A stretch of DNA of 64,000 nt from positions 1 to 64,000 of the forward strand of contig JBBSEZ010000001.1 of assembly GCA_038239195.1 (NCBI GenBank), in the 5' to 3' direction. The notes beneath the pieces are model-generated. The model saw nothing but the letters and a program-made list of their open reading frames with translations, was not told where the DNA came from and did not search any database. A program made the position numbers and the translations under genes. This stretch comes from JBBSEZ01 sp038239195 (GTDB lineage: Bacteria; Planctomycetota; Planctomycetia; Gemmatales; Gemmataceae). Of the stretch, positions 48,355 through 55,981 are shown one piece after another (position 1 is the stretch's first letter; every line of letters begins with the position of its first letter).

Positions 48355-49140
48355 TCAGCGGCGCGCCAGCCAGTTGGGGTCGTTGCACAGATGATCGGGC
48401 ACGGTGGCCTGCCGGCAGGCGAGGACGACGAGGCAGACCGGCCAGGCAAGCGCGGTGAAGGCGACGAGGAGCGGAACGCCGAGGGCGAGCGCGAGGACGA
48501 GGGGGACGAGCGTGCCAGCCTTTCGCCACTTCGAGGGCGGGAGGGGCGCGGGAAAGGCGGTGGGGGCGAATGGCGGAAGGTCGAACGGCTGAAGCAGGGG
48601 CTCGTGGGCCTGCCACTGTTCGGCGCTCTCAAAGGGGGCGTGCGCGGGGCTCGGAGGCTCGACCGGGCCGCGAGCGCCGCGGAACTGTAAGGTGAATACG
48701 TAGAGCAGGTAGGAAGCAACGGCCCAGGCGGCGAGCAGCCACCAGAAATCGAGGGCCCAGGCCAGGCCCATGGCGGCGGGGAAAGCGAGCAGGTGCAGGC
48801 GGGCGAGGCGGGCCTCGCGGGCCAGGGCGGGATCGTATCCGCTCTCGGTCGAGGGGGCGGGAGGCTCGAGGTCGGTTTGCAGGTAGGCGAGGTGACGGCA
48901 CAGTCGCTCCCAGCCTTCGAGGCTCAGCGTGGCGTCAAACAGGCGCAGCCCTTCGAGGTCCGCCGCGAGCTCGCCGAGGGCCCGATCCGGCTCGGGGCCT
49001 TCGGGCGTGCCCTCTTCTTCCTCGAGGTCGGGGAGCAGAGGGCCGAGGCGCTGGGCGAGCTCCTCGCGGCCGACGTCGCCGCGCAGGAAGTCGGCGAGGG
49101 CGTTGCTCGAGGCCTCGCGGGCCAGGCGGTTGAGTGCCAT
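48355..49140 (-). CDS. Hypothetical membrane protein
   Basis: 261 residues from ATG 49140, with GAGG six bases before it. The N-terminal 90 residues are acidic and helical (LADFLRGDVGREELAQRLGP). Two hydrophobic helices follow near 125-160 (FPAAMGLAWALDFWWLLAAW) and two near 220-250 (LVPLVLALALGVPLLVAFTA). A Pro-rich cytoplasmic stretch lies between them. No enzyme motif is visible. It begins seven bases after the queE stop, so the two are co-transcribed. Confidence 0.6.
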   Translation of the reverse strand: MALNRLAREASSNALADFLRGDVGREELAQRLGPLLPDLEEEEGTPEGPEPDRALGELAADLEGLRLFDATLSLEGWERLCRHLAYLQTDLEPPAPSTESGYDPALAREARLARLHLLAFPAAMGLAWALDFWWLLAAWAVASYLLYVFTLQFRGARGPVEPPSPAHAPFESAEQWQAHEPLLQPFDLPPFAPTAFPAPLPPSKWRKAGTLVPLVLALALGVPLLVAFTALAWPVCLVVLACRQATVPDHLCNDPNWLARR

Positions 49141-49147
49141 GGGGCCC

Positions 49148-49837
49148 TCACGTTCCACGCTTGTTGCCGTACAGTTCCACGTGCAAGCGCGGGCAGTAGC
49201 GGAAGCCATGCTGCTTGCACAGTTCCGCCACCCACGCGCCCCGCTCGGCCAGTTCGGCGCGCGTGACGCCCTGGGGCATGAGCAGCACCCTGTCTCGCGC
49301 GACGCCCGGCAGTTGCCCCAGGAAAGCCAGCACCTCGGCGAGGTCGTCGGGGCGGTCGAGGACGAACTTCAACTGGCAGTCGGGGGCGTGTTCGAGGAAT
49401 TGCCGGACGACGTCGGGGCGCAGGCGCATCTCGTCGTGGCGGAGGGCGAAACGGCCGCCCTCGCGGTCGTGGGGCGTGGAGTTGGACAGCTTGGGGCTGA
49501 GGCTGGCGAGGTCGCAGGCGACGGGCTTGAAAGCGACGGCGGCCGTCTCGAGGGTGACGTGGTAGCCGCGCTGCTTCAGGGCGGCGCACAGCTCCTCGAT
49601 GCCGGGCGCGAGCACCGGCTCGCCTCCCGTCACGACGGCGTGGCGCGTCGGGAAGGCCAGAACGCGGGCGAGGACGTCGGCGACGGTGTGCGGCTCGCCT
49701 TGCGGCTCCCAGGAGGTGTAGGGGGTGTCGCACCAGGAGCAGCGCAGCGGGCAGCCCGCGGTGCGCACGAAGGCCGACGGCACGCCGGCGAGCAGGCCCT
49801 CCCCCTGGATCGAATAGAAGATTTCGGCGACCTTCAT
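49148..49837 (-). CDS. queE: 7-carboxy-7-deazaguanine synthase
   Basis: 229 residues. The radical-SAM cluster motif is CPLRCSWCDTPY (C-x3-C-x2-C). The sequence opens with MKVAEIFYSIQGEG, which is diagnostic, and continues with VVTGGEPVLAPGIEELC and SPKLSNSTP. It converts carboxy-tetrahydropterin to CDG, a step in making preQ0, queuosine and 7-deazaguanine DNA modifications. The other que genes are not in the window. It is followed seven bases later by the membrane protein gene. Confidence 0.92.
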   Translation of the reverse strand: MKVAEIFYSIQGEGLLAGVPSAFVRTAGCPLRCSWCDTPYTSWEPQGEPHTVADVLARVLAFPTRHAVVTGGEPVLAPGIEELCAALKQRGYHVTLETAAVAFKPVACDLASLSPKLSNSTPHDREGGRFALRHDEMRLRPDVVRQFLEHAPDCQLKFVLDRPDDLAEVLAFLGQLPGVARDRVLLMPQGVTRAELAERGAWVAELCKQHGFRYCPRLHVELYGNKRGT

Positions 49838-50002
49838 GCGCGTCTCCGGCCCTTTGGCTTCCTCCCTCCAGAATACCGCCTCGGCGCGGGCCTGCCAACG
49901 TCGCGAGGAGAGACCGCTTGCGGTACGATGGCGCCTGGTCGCGAACCTGCCGACGCGCTCTCCGTCTTATCACGGAGGGCCAGAACGGAAGAGGACCGGC
50001 GC

Positions 50003-50704
50003 ATGAACCAGCCGCGCGCGTGCGAACAGGACATGATCGAGCGCCTTCGCGCCCACACCGGCAAGGGCACCTTCGAGGCGCACGTGACGGTGGAGGCGCC
50101 CGACCGCCCGGCCCGGGAGCGCTTCCGTGCCCTGTGCGCGGAGCTGGGCGTCAAGTGCGTGCTGATCGAGTTGCCCGAGGGCAGCACGCGCTCGCAGCCG
50201 ATGACCTCGTCCTATCACCGCGGCGAGTTGCCCGTCGTCGTCGAGGAGGTGGCGAGCGTCGCGCGCTCGCTGCGCGAGCAAGGCTTCGCCGCGACGCGCT
50301 TGAAGCTCGAGGCTCTGGTCGGCAACGCCGGCGTCCCGGAGACCGACGAGGAGGCGCGGGCCCTGCCGCCGGGCAACTACTTCGAGTTTCACGTCAAGGT
50401 GACGCTGTCCCCCGGCGCCGACCTGGCCGGGCTGCGGGCGCGCTGCCAGGAGCTCGGCGCGCACCTCTCGCGCAACGCGCTCAAGGGCGAGGACGGCGGG
50501 CCGACGCAGCGCTTCGTCACGCAGCGCATCTACGGCGTCGGGCGGGCGCGGGCCCTGCCGCGCTTCGAGGAACTGCTCGCGCGCTTGCGGGCGGACGGCC
50601 ACGGCCTGTCCAACAAACTGCGCGAGTACGCACTCTACGACAGCAACGTCGCCGTCGATGCGGGCTGGATCGACGCGCCGGCGGGCGTGGCGGGTGGGCC
50701 GTGA
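50003..50704 (+). CDS. Uncharacterised protein paired with an AbiEii-type gene
   Basis: 233 residues from ATG 50003, with GAGG nine bases upstream. Two similar halves can be seen: GTFEAHVTVEAPDRPARERF in the first and NYFEFHVKVTLSPGADLAGL in the second, each followed by a helix and strand. A conserved RFVTQRIYGVGRARAL segment and DAGW near the end follow. I know the pattern only as an uncharacterised family. The strand-helix repeats recall 2H or ferredoxin-like folds. Its stop overlaps the next start (GTGA), so it is probably the antitoxin or cofactor of the nucleotidyltransferase. Confidence 0.6.
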   Translation: MNQPRACEQDMIERLRAHTGKGTFEAHVTVEAPDRPARERFRALCAELGVKCVLIELPEGSTRSQPMTSSYHRGELPVVVEEVASVARSLREQGFAATRLKLEALVGNAGVPETDEEARALPPGNYFEFHVKVTLSPGADLAGLRARCQELGAHLSRNALKGEDGGPTQRFVTQRIYGVGRARALPRFEELLARLRADGHGLSNKLREYALYDSNVAVDAGWIDAPAGVAGGP

Positions 50705-51492
50705 GCGAGGCGCGCCAGCTCGTCCTCGATGGCCTGCTGCGCCGCGTCGCCGCCTCGGACCAGGCGGGCTCTTTGGTGCTGCGCGGCGGGCTGCTGACGC
50801 GCCTGTGGGTGGGCGCCAACCGGCGGCGCACCGACGACGCCGACTTCCTCGGACTGTTCGCGCGCGACGCCGAGGAAGTGGCTCGTCGGCTGCGCGCCGT
50901 CCTCGCCGCCCGCGTGGAGGACGAGGCTCGTTTCGAGGTGGAATCGCTCTTGGTCGAGATGATCTGGCAGGAGACGCCCTTTCCCGGCGCGCGGGCGCTG
51001 GTGCAGGCCGAGGTGGCGGGCACCTCGCACGCCCTGCAAATCGACGTCGGCTTCGGCGACCCGCTCGTGCCGCCGGCCCGCCTCGTCGAGTATCCGACGG
51101 CTGGGGGCGAGGTACTGCGCCTGCTGGCCTGCCGCCCGGAAACGCTGGTCGGCTGGAAGCTGCACGGCCTGTTCGAGCACGGCGCCCGCCGCTGGCGCGC
51201 CAAGGACCTGCACGACCTGCTGTTGCTGACGACCCACGTGCCCCTCGAAGGGCCCGCATTGGCCGAGGCGATTGCCGTCGCCTTCCGCAGCCGCAACCAA
51301 CCGCTCGCCGACGTCGTGCCAGTCGTCTACGAGCCGGCGTGGTGGACGACCGACAAGGCGCGCCAGCGCTGGGGGAAGTTTCGCGTCGAGGCGCCGGGAG
51401 CGCCGGAGGACGTGGGCGAGGTGGCGCGGTTGGTGGCGCAGGCGCTGCGGCCGGCGCTGGAACGATGGATCGCGCTGCCGGCCCCCATTTAG
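50701..51492 (+). CDS. AbiEii-type nucleotidyltransferase
   Basis: 263 residues from GTG 50701. The nucleotidyltransferase core shows LVLRGGLLTRLW and then RRTDDADFLG, matching the G-G and D-x-D pattern of the AbiEii/AbiGii toxin family. Strands with QIDVGFGDPL and ETLVGWKLHGLFEHGARRW, then AKDLHDLLLL (the R-x-K-D-x-x-D element), complete the fold. AbiEii toxins modify tRNA ends with nucleotides and cause abortive infection. The usual winged-helix AbiEi antitoxin is absent; the partner is a different protein. The 3' end overlaps the convergent plsC gene by four bases. Confidence 0.75.
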   Translation: MSEARQLVLDGLLRRVAASDQAGSLVLRGGLLTRLWVGANRRRTDDADFLGLFARDAEEVARRLRAVLAARVEDEARFEVESLLVEMIWQETPFPGARALVQAEVAGTSHALQIDVGFGDPLVPPARLVEYPTAGGEVLRLLACRPETLVGWKLHGLFEHGARRWRAKDLHDLLLLTTHVPLEGPALAEAIAVAFRSRNQPLADVVPVVYEPAWWTTDKARQRWGKFRVEAPGAPEDVGEVARLVAQALRPALERWIALPAPI

Positions 51493-52253
51493 CCGCCCCG
51501 CTTGTGGGGCGCGGCGGACGTCGCCCCCAACTCCCGCACGTCCGCCTCCAGCGTACTGGCGACGTGGTCCCACCCCCCGCGCTTGTTGGGCACGTCGGCG
51601 AACGAGCGCGGCTTGCCCAGGCGCACCGTGATCCGGTGCGCCTGAGGCAGGCGCTTCCCCGGCGGAAACGCCTCGAACGTCCCCGCGAGATGACACGGCA
51701 CCACTTGCGCCGCCGTCCCCGCCACCAGCATGCCCACGCCCGGCTTGAACGGCTGCATCTGCCCGTCGCGCGACCGGCCGCCCTCGGGGAACAGGATGTA
51801 GATCGCCTCCTCTTCCAGCAAGCGCTGTTGCAGGTCGTGCAAGCCGTGCCGGCCGGCGCTGCGCCGCCACACCGGCAGCGCGTTGAGCAAATGGGCGGCG
51901 AACGCGGCCACGGCGGGCGTCTCGAAGAACACGTCGCCCGCGGCCAGCGGGTGAATGCGGTCGCGCTGGCTCAGCGGCAGCGCGCAGGCGAGCACCAAAG
52001 CGTCGAGGTGGCTGAAATGGTTGGCGACCAGCACCGTCGGGCCCGACAGCGGGAGGTGCTGCTTGCCGTGGACGCGCAGTCGATGCAACATCGTCAGCCA
52101 CAGCCGCACCCCGCTCCACCAGCCGAAGCGCAGCACGCTCGACACCACGCCGTGCTCCCGGCGCGGGTTGCGATAGCGATCGAGGCCCGTCTGCGCCAGG
52201 TCGGGGGGCGGCTTGAACTTCCAGTCGTCCACGGCCAGGCCCTCAGTCGCCAC
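51489..52253 (-). CDS. plsC: Lysophospholipid acyltransferase (PlsC type)
   Basis: 254 residues from GTG 52253, overlapping the cdsA stop by 11 bases. The catalytic H-x4-D is NHFSHLDALVL near residue 80. The glycerol-phosphate binding motif is FPEGGRSRDG near residue 155, and VPCHLAGTFE follows. It transfers an acyl chain to lysophosphatidic acid or another lysolipid at the membrane. Position at the end of a CDP-alcohol transferase, cdsA, plsC operon fits phospholipid synthesis. Confidence 0.85.
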   Translation of the reverse strand: MATEGLAVDDWKFKPPPDLAQTGLDRYRNPRREHGVVSSVLRFGWWSGVRLWLTMLHRLRVHGKQHLPLSGPTVLVANHFSHLDALVLACALPLSQRDRIHPLAAGDVFFETPAVAAFAAHLLNALPVWRRSAGRHGLHDLQQRLLEEEAIYILFPEGGRSRDGQMQPFKPGVGMLVAGTAAQVVPCHLAGTFEAFPPGKRLPQAHRITVRLGKPRSFADVPNKRGGWDHVASTLEADVRELGATSAAPHKRGG

Positions 52254-53247
52254 TGAAGATCCGCGTTGCCGGCCCGCCCGCGGGGCCGAGGTGCAGCGCC
52301 AGGTAAAGATAGACCGCCGGCGCCACCAGCAACAGGCTGTCGAACCGATCGAGCAGCCCCCCGTGGCCCGGGATCAGCGCCCCGGTGTCCTTCACCTGCA
52401 CGTCGCGCTTGATCGACGACAGCGTCAGGTCGCCGAGCTGCCCCAGCACGCTCACCCCCACCCCGAGGACGAGGAGATGATGCACCGCGTCGAGCTTGGT
52501 GCCGGCGAAGACGAAGTGGCCCAGCCCCATCGCGAAGGCGGTCGTCAGCACCAGGGCGCCCACGGCCCCGGCGATGGTCTTACCGGAGCTGGTGTTCGGC
52601 AACAATTTGGGCCCGCCAATGGCCTTGCCGGCGCAAAAGGCGAACACGTCGTTCATTTCGACGCACAGCAGCATCCAGATCAACTTGGAGCGGTAGTGGG
52701 GATCGTTGGCCAGGTAGCCGACGTAGCCCAGCGAGCAGCCGAAGAGCAGGTAGCCGAGCGAGCCCAGGGCGACGCGCTGTACGTAGCCCTTGGGCCGGTC
52801 TTGCGGCACCGTCACGATCGCGACCAGCGCGACGGTCAGCGCGGAGCAGGCGAAGAAAAGGCCGTCCCAGTGATCGAGGATGGCAAACGTCGCTACCAGG
52901 ATGCCGAGGACGACCACCGCGGAGACAGTCTTCTCGCGGAACAGCCCGGTGACGCGCGAGTATTCGCGGTAGCACAACAGGCTGAGCAGGCCGACGCCCA
53001 GGATCGTCCAGAAGGCGCCCAGCAAGATCGGCACGAGCAGACAGGCAACCAGCACCAACCAGGAGCGCCAGCGGAGCAAGATTTCGAGGAAGAGCGCCCG
53101 GTCGATCTTGCCCGAGGCACGGAGAAACAGGGCGATCAGCGGGGCCAGGGCCAGGACGGCGACCACGCCGGCCGTCGCCCACACGACGAAGGGCTCGTCG
53201 AAGGCCTTCCACCAGCCGAACAGGCGCACCCGGGCGGACGCTGTCAT
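52243..53247 (-). CDS. cdsA: Phosphatidate cytidylyltransferase
   Basis: 334 residues from ATG 53247. Eight or so membrane helices. The CdsA signature is present near residue 295: SSIKRDVQVKDTGALIPGHG, then GLLDRFDS. NTSSGKTIAG and LLCVEMNDVFAFCAGK earlier match the substrate-binding region. It makes CDP-diacylglycerol from phosphatidate and CTP. The start overlaps the preceding gene stop (ATGA) and the stop overlaps the plsC start. The grouping recalls the YnbA-YnbB pair of enterobacteria. Confidence 0.9.
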   Translation of the reverse strand: MTASARVRLFGWWKAFDEPFVVWATAGVVAVLALAPLIALFLRASGKIDRALFLEILLRWRSWLVLVACLLVPILLGAFWTILGVGLLSLLCYREYSRVTGLFREKTVSAVVVLGILVATFAILDHWDGLFFACSALTVALVAIVTVPQDRPKGYVQRVALGSLGYLLFGCSLGYVGYLANDPHYRSKLIWMLLCVEMNDVFAFCAGKAIGGPKLLPNTSSGKTIAGAVGALVLTTAFAMGLGHFVFAGTKLDAVHHLLVLGVGVSVLGQLGDLTLSSIKRDVQVKDTGALIPGHGGLLDRFDSLLLVAPAVYLYLALHLGPAGGPATRIFSGD

Positions 53248-53918
53248 GAGTGACCTCGTTGCAGGGCCCGCACGATCCGCGAAAGCCGGCGCACGACCGT
53301 CACCAGCCCGCCCGCCAACACGACGACCAGCGCCGCCGACAGGGCGCCGCGCCCGGGGAGCGCTTCCAGCTCGGGTTGCCAGTCGCGCGGCAAGGCGGAG
53401 ATGAGACCGGCGGCGACGACGACCGTCATGCGGTGCTGCTTGGCCATCGGCCCGCAGAACTCCTGATGGGCGCCCGCCACCTTGCCCTGGGCGCGCAGGT
53501 AGGCGATGAACAAAGCGAGGCAGGCGGCGAGATAGCCCAGTTCGGGGCAACCGCCGATGGCGTAGCCGGCGCCGATGAGGACGGCGGCGTCGGACACGCG
53601 GTCGGGCAGCTCGTTGTAGAGCTCGCCCACGGGCGAGGCGCGGCCCGAGGCGAGGGCGACCATCCCGTCGAACATGTTGGCCAGGAGGCGCAGCGGGATC
53701 AGCAGCGCCGCCGTCAGAAAGCCGGCCCACGCCCACGGCCCCAGCGCGGGCGTCAGCCCAAGGGCCAGGCCCGCGAGCAGGGCGGCGAACATGCCCGCCA
53801 GCGAGATGCCATTGGGCGAGGCGCCGCGGCGCACCAGCCACGCGGCCACGGAGCGCGCCCAGGCGCTGTCGCGCGTGCTCAGCGGCCGCCGGTCGGGGGA
53901 GTAAGGCGAATCGGTCAT
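53244..53918 (-). CDS. Divergent CDP-alcohol phosphatidyltransferase
   Basis: 224 residues with six hydrophobic segments. The family motif is recognisable as NMFDGMVALASGR then GELYNELPD. Compared with the canonical D-x2-DG-x2-AR-x8-G-x3-D-x3-D, the first and third Asp are Asn and the AR is AL. Two acidic metal ligands are therefore replaced, as in the YnbA-like subgroup. It starts the three-gene lipid operon and overlaps cdsA by four bases. Product unknown; catalysis with altered metal binding, or a structural role, is possible. Confidence 0.75.
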   Translation of the reverse strand: MTDSPYSPDRRPLSTRDSAWARSVAAWLVRRGASPNGISLAGMFAALLAGLALGLTPALGPWAWAGFLTAALLIPLRLLANMFDGMVALASGRASPVGELYNELPDRVSDAAVLIGAGYAIGGCPELGYLAACLALFIAYLRAQGKVAGAHQEFCGPMAKQHRMTVVVAAGLISALPRDWQPELEALPGRGALSAALVVVLAGGLVTVVRRLSRIVRALQRGHS

Positions 53919-54071
53919 GCCAAGGGCCTTTCGCGGGCGCGACGTGCGCCCCTGCCCATCTTGGCCCCCGCCGCGAGGGCCGCGTCACGCATTGTAGGGA
54001 ACGGGGCCGAACCGCACTCGCGCGGCGCCCGGGCGAGCCGGGGGCGAGGCCAAACGAAGGGGAGCGCAGTC

Positions 54072-54153
54072 GTAGGACAGGCGGCTCGCCTGTCGGGCCT
54101 GGGAGTGGGCTTTACGCGAGGGGAATTTGGGACAGGCGAGCCGCCTGTCCTAC
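54072..54153. repeat. GTAG-type REP pair (BIME-like) in a 380-base gene-free gap
   Basis: The 23-base arm at 54072-54094 is the exact reverse complement of 54131-54153, with 36 bases between. Each arm is itself a tagged palindrome: GTAG directly followed by GACAGGCG gct CGCCTGTC. This is the classical layout of two REP elements in opposite orientation. The rest of 53919-54301 contains no gene that I can support. Confidence 0.7.
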
Positions 54154-54301
54154 GCCAGGACGGCCCCGACCGCCCGGAAATTGTCCAGAGAAAGCGCCAG
54201 CTCGGGAGAAGTGGTTTCGTGCGGAGATGGGTGCGCCGCCTTGCGGCAGCGCCGAGAACAGGAGGGCAGGCGCCAGGGGCAACGCCCCCGGCGCACGGTT
54301 G

Positions 54302-54706
54302 TCACTTCAGTTCGATCACCAAGTCTTCGAGGCCCGCGTCGGGGACGTCGAACTTCAGAGGGGTTGTCTCGGCGGTGCGGTATTTCTTCAACTCCGGCTC
54401 ATTGCGCCGGCCGAGCCCCAGGGTGACCTTGTACGCGCCGGGCGCGACGCCATCACCTCGGGGGTAGGTGGACATGGTGAACGAGCCATCCTCCTGAAGG
54501 ATGGCGGTCGCCATGGTGCCGTTGTTGCCCTTCGCCGCGTCGGGCAGGAAGAAAATGTCGGCCGCCGTGACGGCCTTGTTCTTGAACACCACCCGGCCGC
54601 GCACCGGGGCAAGTTTCGGGCCCCCTCCATCGCCACGGCCGCAACCGCCGAGCAGCAACAGGAGGAAAAGCAAGCCCACCGCCAGCCCGCGCCGCGTGCG
54701 AATCAT
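54302..54706 (-). CDS. Small lipoprotein with a carboxypeptidase-regulatory-like domain
   Basis: 134 residues from ATG 54706. The signal peptide ends in a lipobox (LLLLLGGCGRG). The mature part is a beta-sandwich of the carboxypeptidase-regulatory type (VRGRVVFKNKAVTAADIFFL, then GSFTMSTYPRGDGVAPGAYK). Such lipoproteins usually follow DUF1559 genes in Planctomycetes, as here. It is presumably anchored in a membrane and exposed to the periplasm. Function unknown. Confidence 0.75.
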   Translation of the reverse strand: MIRTRRGLAVGLLFLLLLLGGCGRGDGGGPKLAPVRGRVVFKNKAVTAADIFFLPDAAKGNNGTMATAILQEDGSFTMSTYPRGDGVAPGAYKVTLGLGRRNEPELKKYRTAETTPLKFDVPDAGLEDLVIELK

Positions 54707-54841
54707 GGTTGTTGTCGCCTGACAGAAAAGCCTTGTGGTCTGTTGCACGTTCGCCCCCTGATTGCCAAAGGATGAAGGATGAACAGGAGGTCTTTCTGGG
54801 TTCATCCTTCATCCTTCCTCCTTCATCCTTTCCGACGAAGG

Positions 54842-55909
54842 TTAGTAGTCCCCGGCCGTGATGGGAACGCCATCGCTGGGCCGCATCAATTGCCACATCA
54901 CCGTGCTGAAGGTGAAGTTGGGGTCGGACAGACCGTAGTTCAGGGTGCGCACGCTGCCGTCGCACAAGGCGAACTGGACGCCGCCCGACGAGGGCGAGCC
55001 CCAGTTTCCGCCGCCGCAGTTCTGGTTCGCGTTGTCCGGCCAGCCGGCCGAGGTACCGGGGCCGGAAACGAGGGCCCCCAGGTTGCCGTCCCGAAACAGC
55101 CCCAGGCCACAACGCCCCGTGCCGCCCGCCCCGCCGAGGATGATCGGCTCGTCCCAGTACCAACTCCCCGCTGCCATGGCGCGGACGTCGAGGGCCTTTT
55201 CGCCCGCCAGGATGGTGTTGGACGATCCATCGAGGATCTGCGTGATCTTCATCGTCTGCCCGATGGCCCCATCGCCCGGGAAGATGACCTGATCGTTCGC
55301 CGCGTAATCGGTGCGGCCCCAGGCGTTGACGTAGCTTGAGCCGCCCGGGGGCTGAGGGGTGAGGTAGGCCCAGCCCGCGTAGATCGGGTCGGCGGCCGGG
55401 ACGCCCACCGGGATGGCCTGCCGGCGGTTGGGGATGTAATACGACTTCACCGCCACCGAGTAGGCCTGCGTCTGGAAGGCGGCGTCCTGGTCGATGAACG
55501 GCAGCACGGAATACGCCCACGAGCCGGTCGGGTAGCGGTCGTACTGGTTCGGGGACCCGAAGCCCCACGCCCATTGCGCCGGCCAACCGCTCCCGAGGGT
55601 CGCGACGACGATGGCGCCGGCCGGCGGGGTCGTCGTTCCCGTCGCCTTCCAGACCTGCGGCCAGGTGTTCGGAACGACTTGCGACTGATAGCCGTTGTTC
55701 GGGAAATGGCCGTAGGCGCTGTGGTAGTTCTGGAAGGCCAGGCCGATCTGCTTGAGGTTGTTGGTCGAGGTGGCGCGGTCGGCGGCCTCGCGCGCCTTCT
55801 GGACGGCGGGGAGGAGCAGGCCGATCAGGACGGCGATGATGGCGATCACCACCAGCAACTCGACCAGGGTGAAACCGAGCCTGCGGGCTCGGCGGGGGAC
55901 ACGTGACAT
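54842..55909 (-). CDS. DUF1559 prepilin-type protein
   Basis: 355 residues from ATG 55909 (GGAG seven bases before). The N-terminus is a type IV prepilin leader and helix: a basic leader, then GFTLVELLVVIAIIAVLIGL, cut after Gly by a prepilin peptidase. Residues 40-75 (LPAVQKAREAADRATSTNNL, then KQIGLAFQNYH) are the typical entry to DUF1559. The C-terminus has the H-x-G/D-G-S-V-R element in altered form (FALCDGSVRTLNYGLSDPNF). It is a pseudopilin-like envelope protein, greatly expanded in Planctomycetes. It is followed by the lipoprotein gene. Confidence 0.93.
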   Translation of the reverse strand: MSRVPRRARRLGFTLVELLVVIAIIAVLIGLLLPAVQKAREAADRATSTNNLKQIGLAFQNYHSAYGHFPNNGYQSQVVPNTWPQVWKATGTTTPPAGAIVVATLGSGWPAQWAWGFGSPNQYDRYPTGSWAYSVLPFIDQDAAFQTQAYSVAVKSYYIPNRRQAIPVGVPAADPIYAGWAYLTPQPPGGSSYVNAWGRTDYAANDQVIFPGDGAIGQTMKITQILDGSSNTILAGEKALDVRAMAAGSWYWDEPIILGGAGGTGRCGLGLFRDGNLGALVSGPGTSAGWPDNANQNCGGGNWGSPSSGGVQFALCDGSVRTLNYGLSDPNFTFSTVMWQLMRPSDGVPITAGDY

Positions 55910-55981
55910 GCAAGTTCTCCTGGAGTAAAGGGGGCTTTCCAGCCCAACGCCTGTTGATCTCGTCGCCAAGCGGGCGACGCG

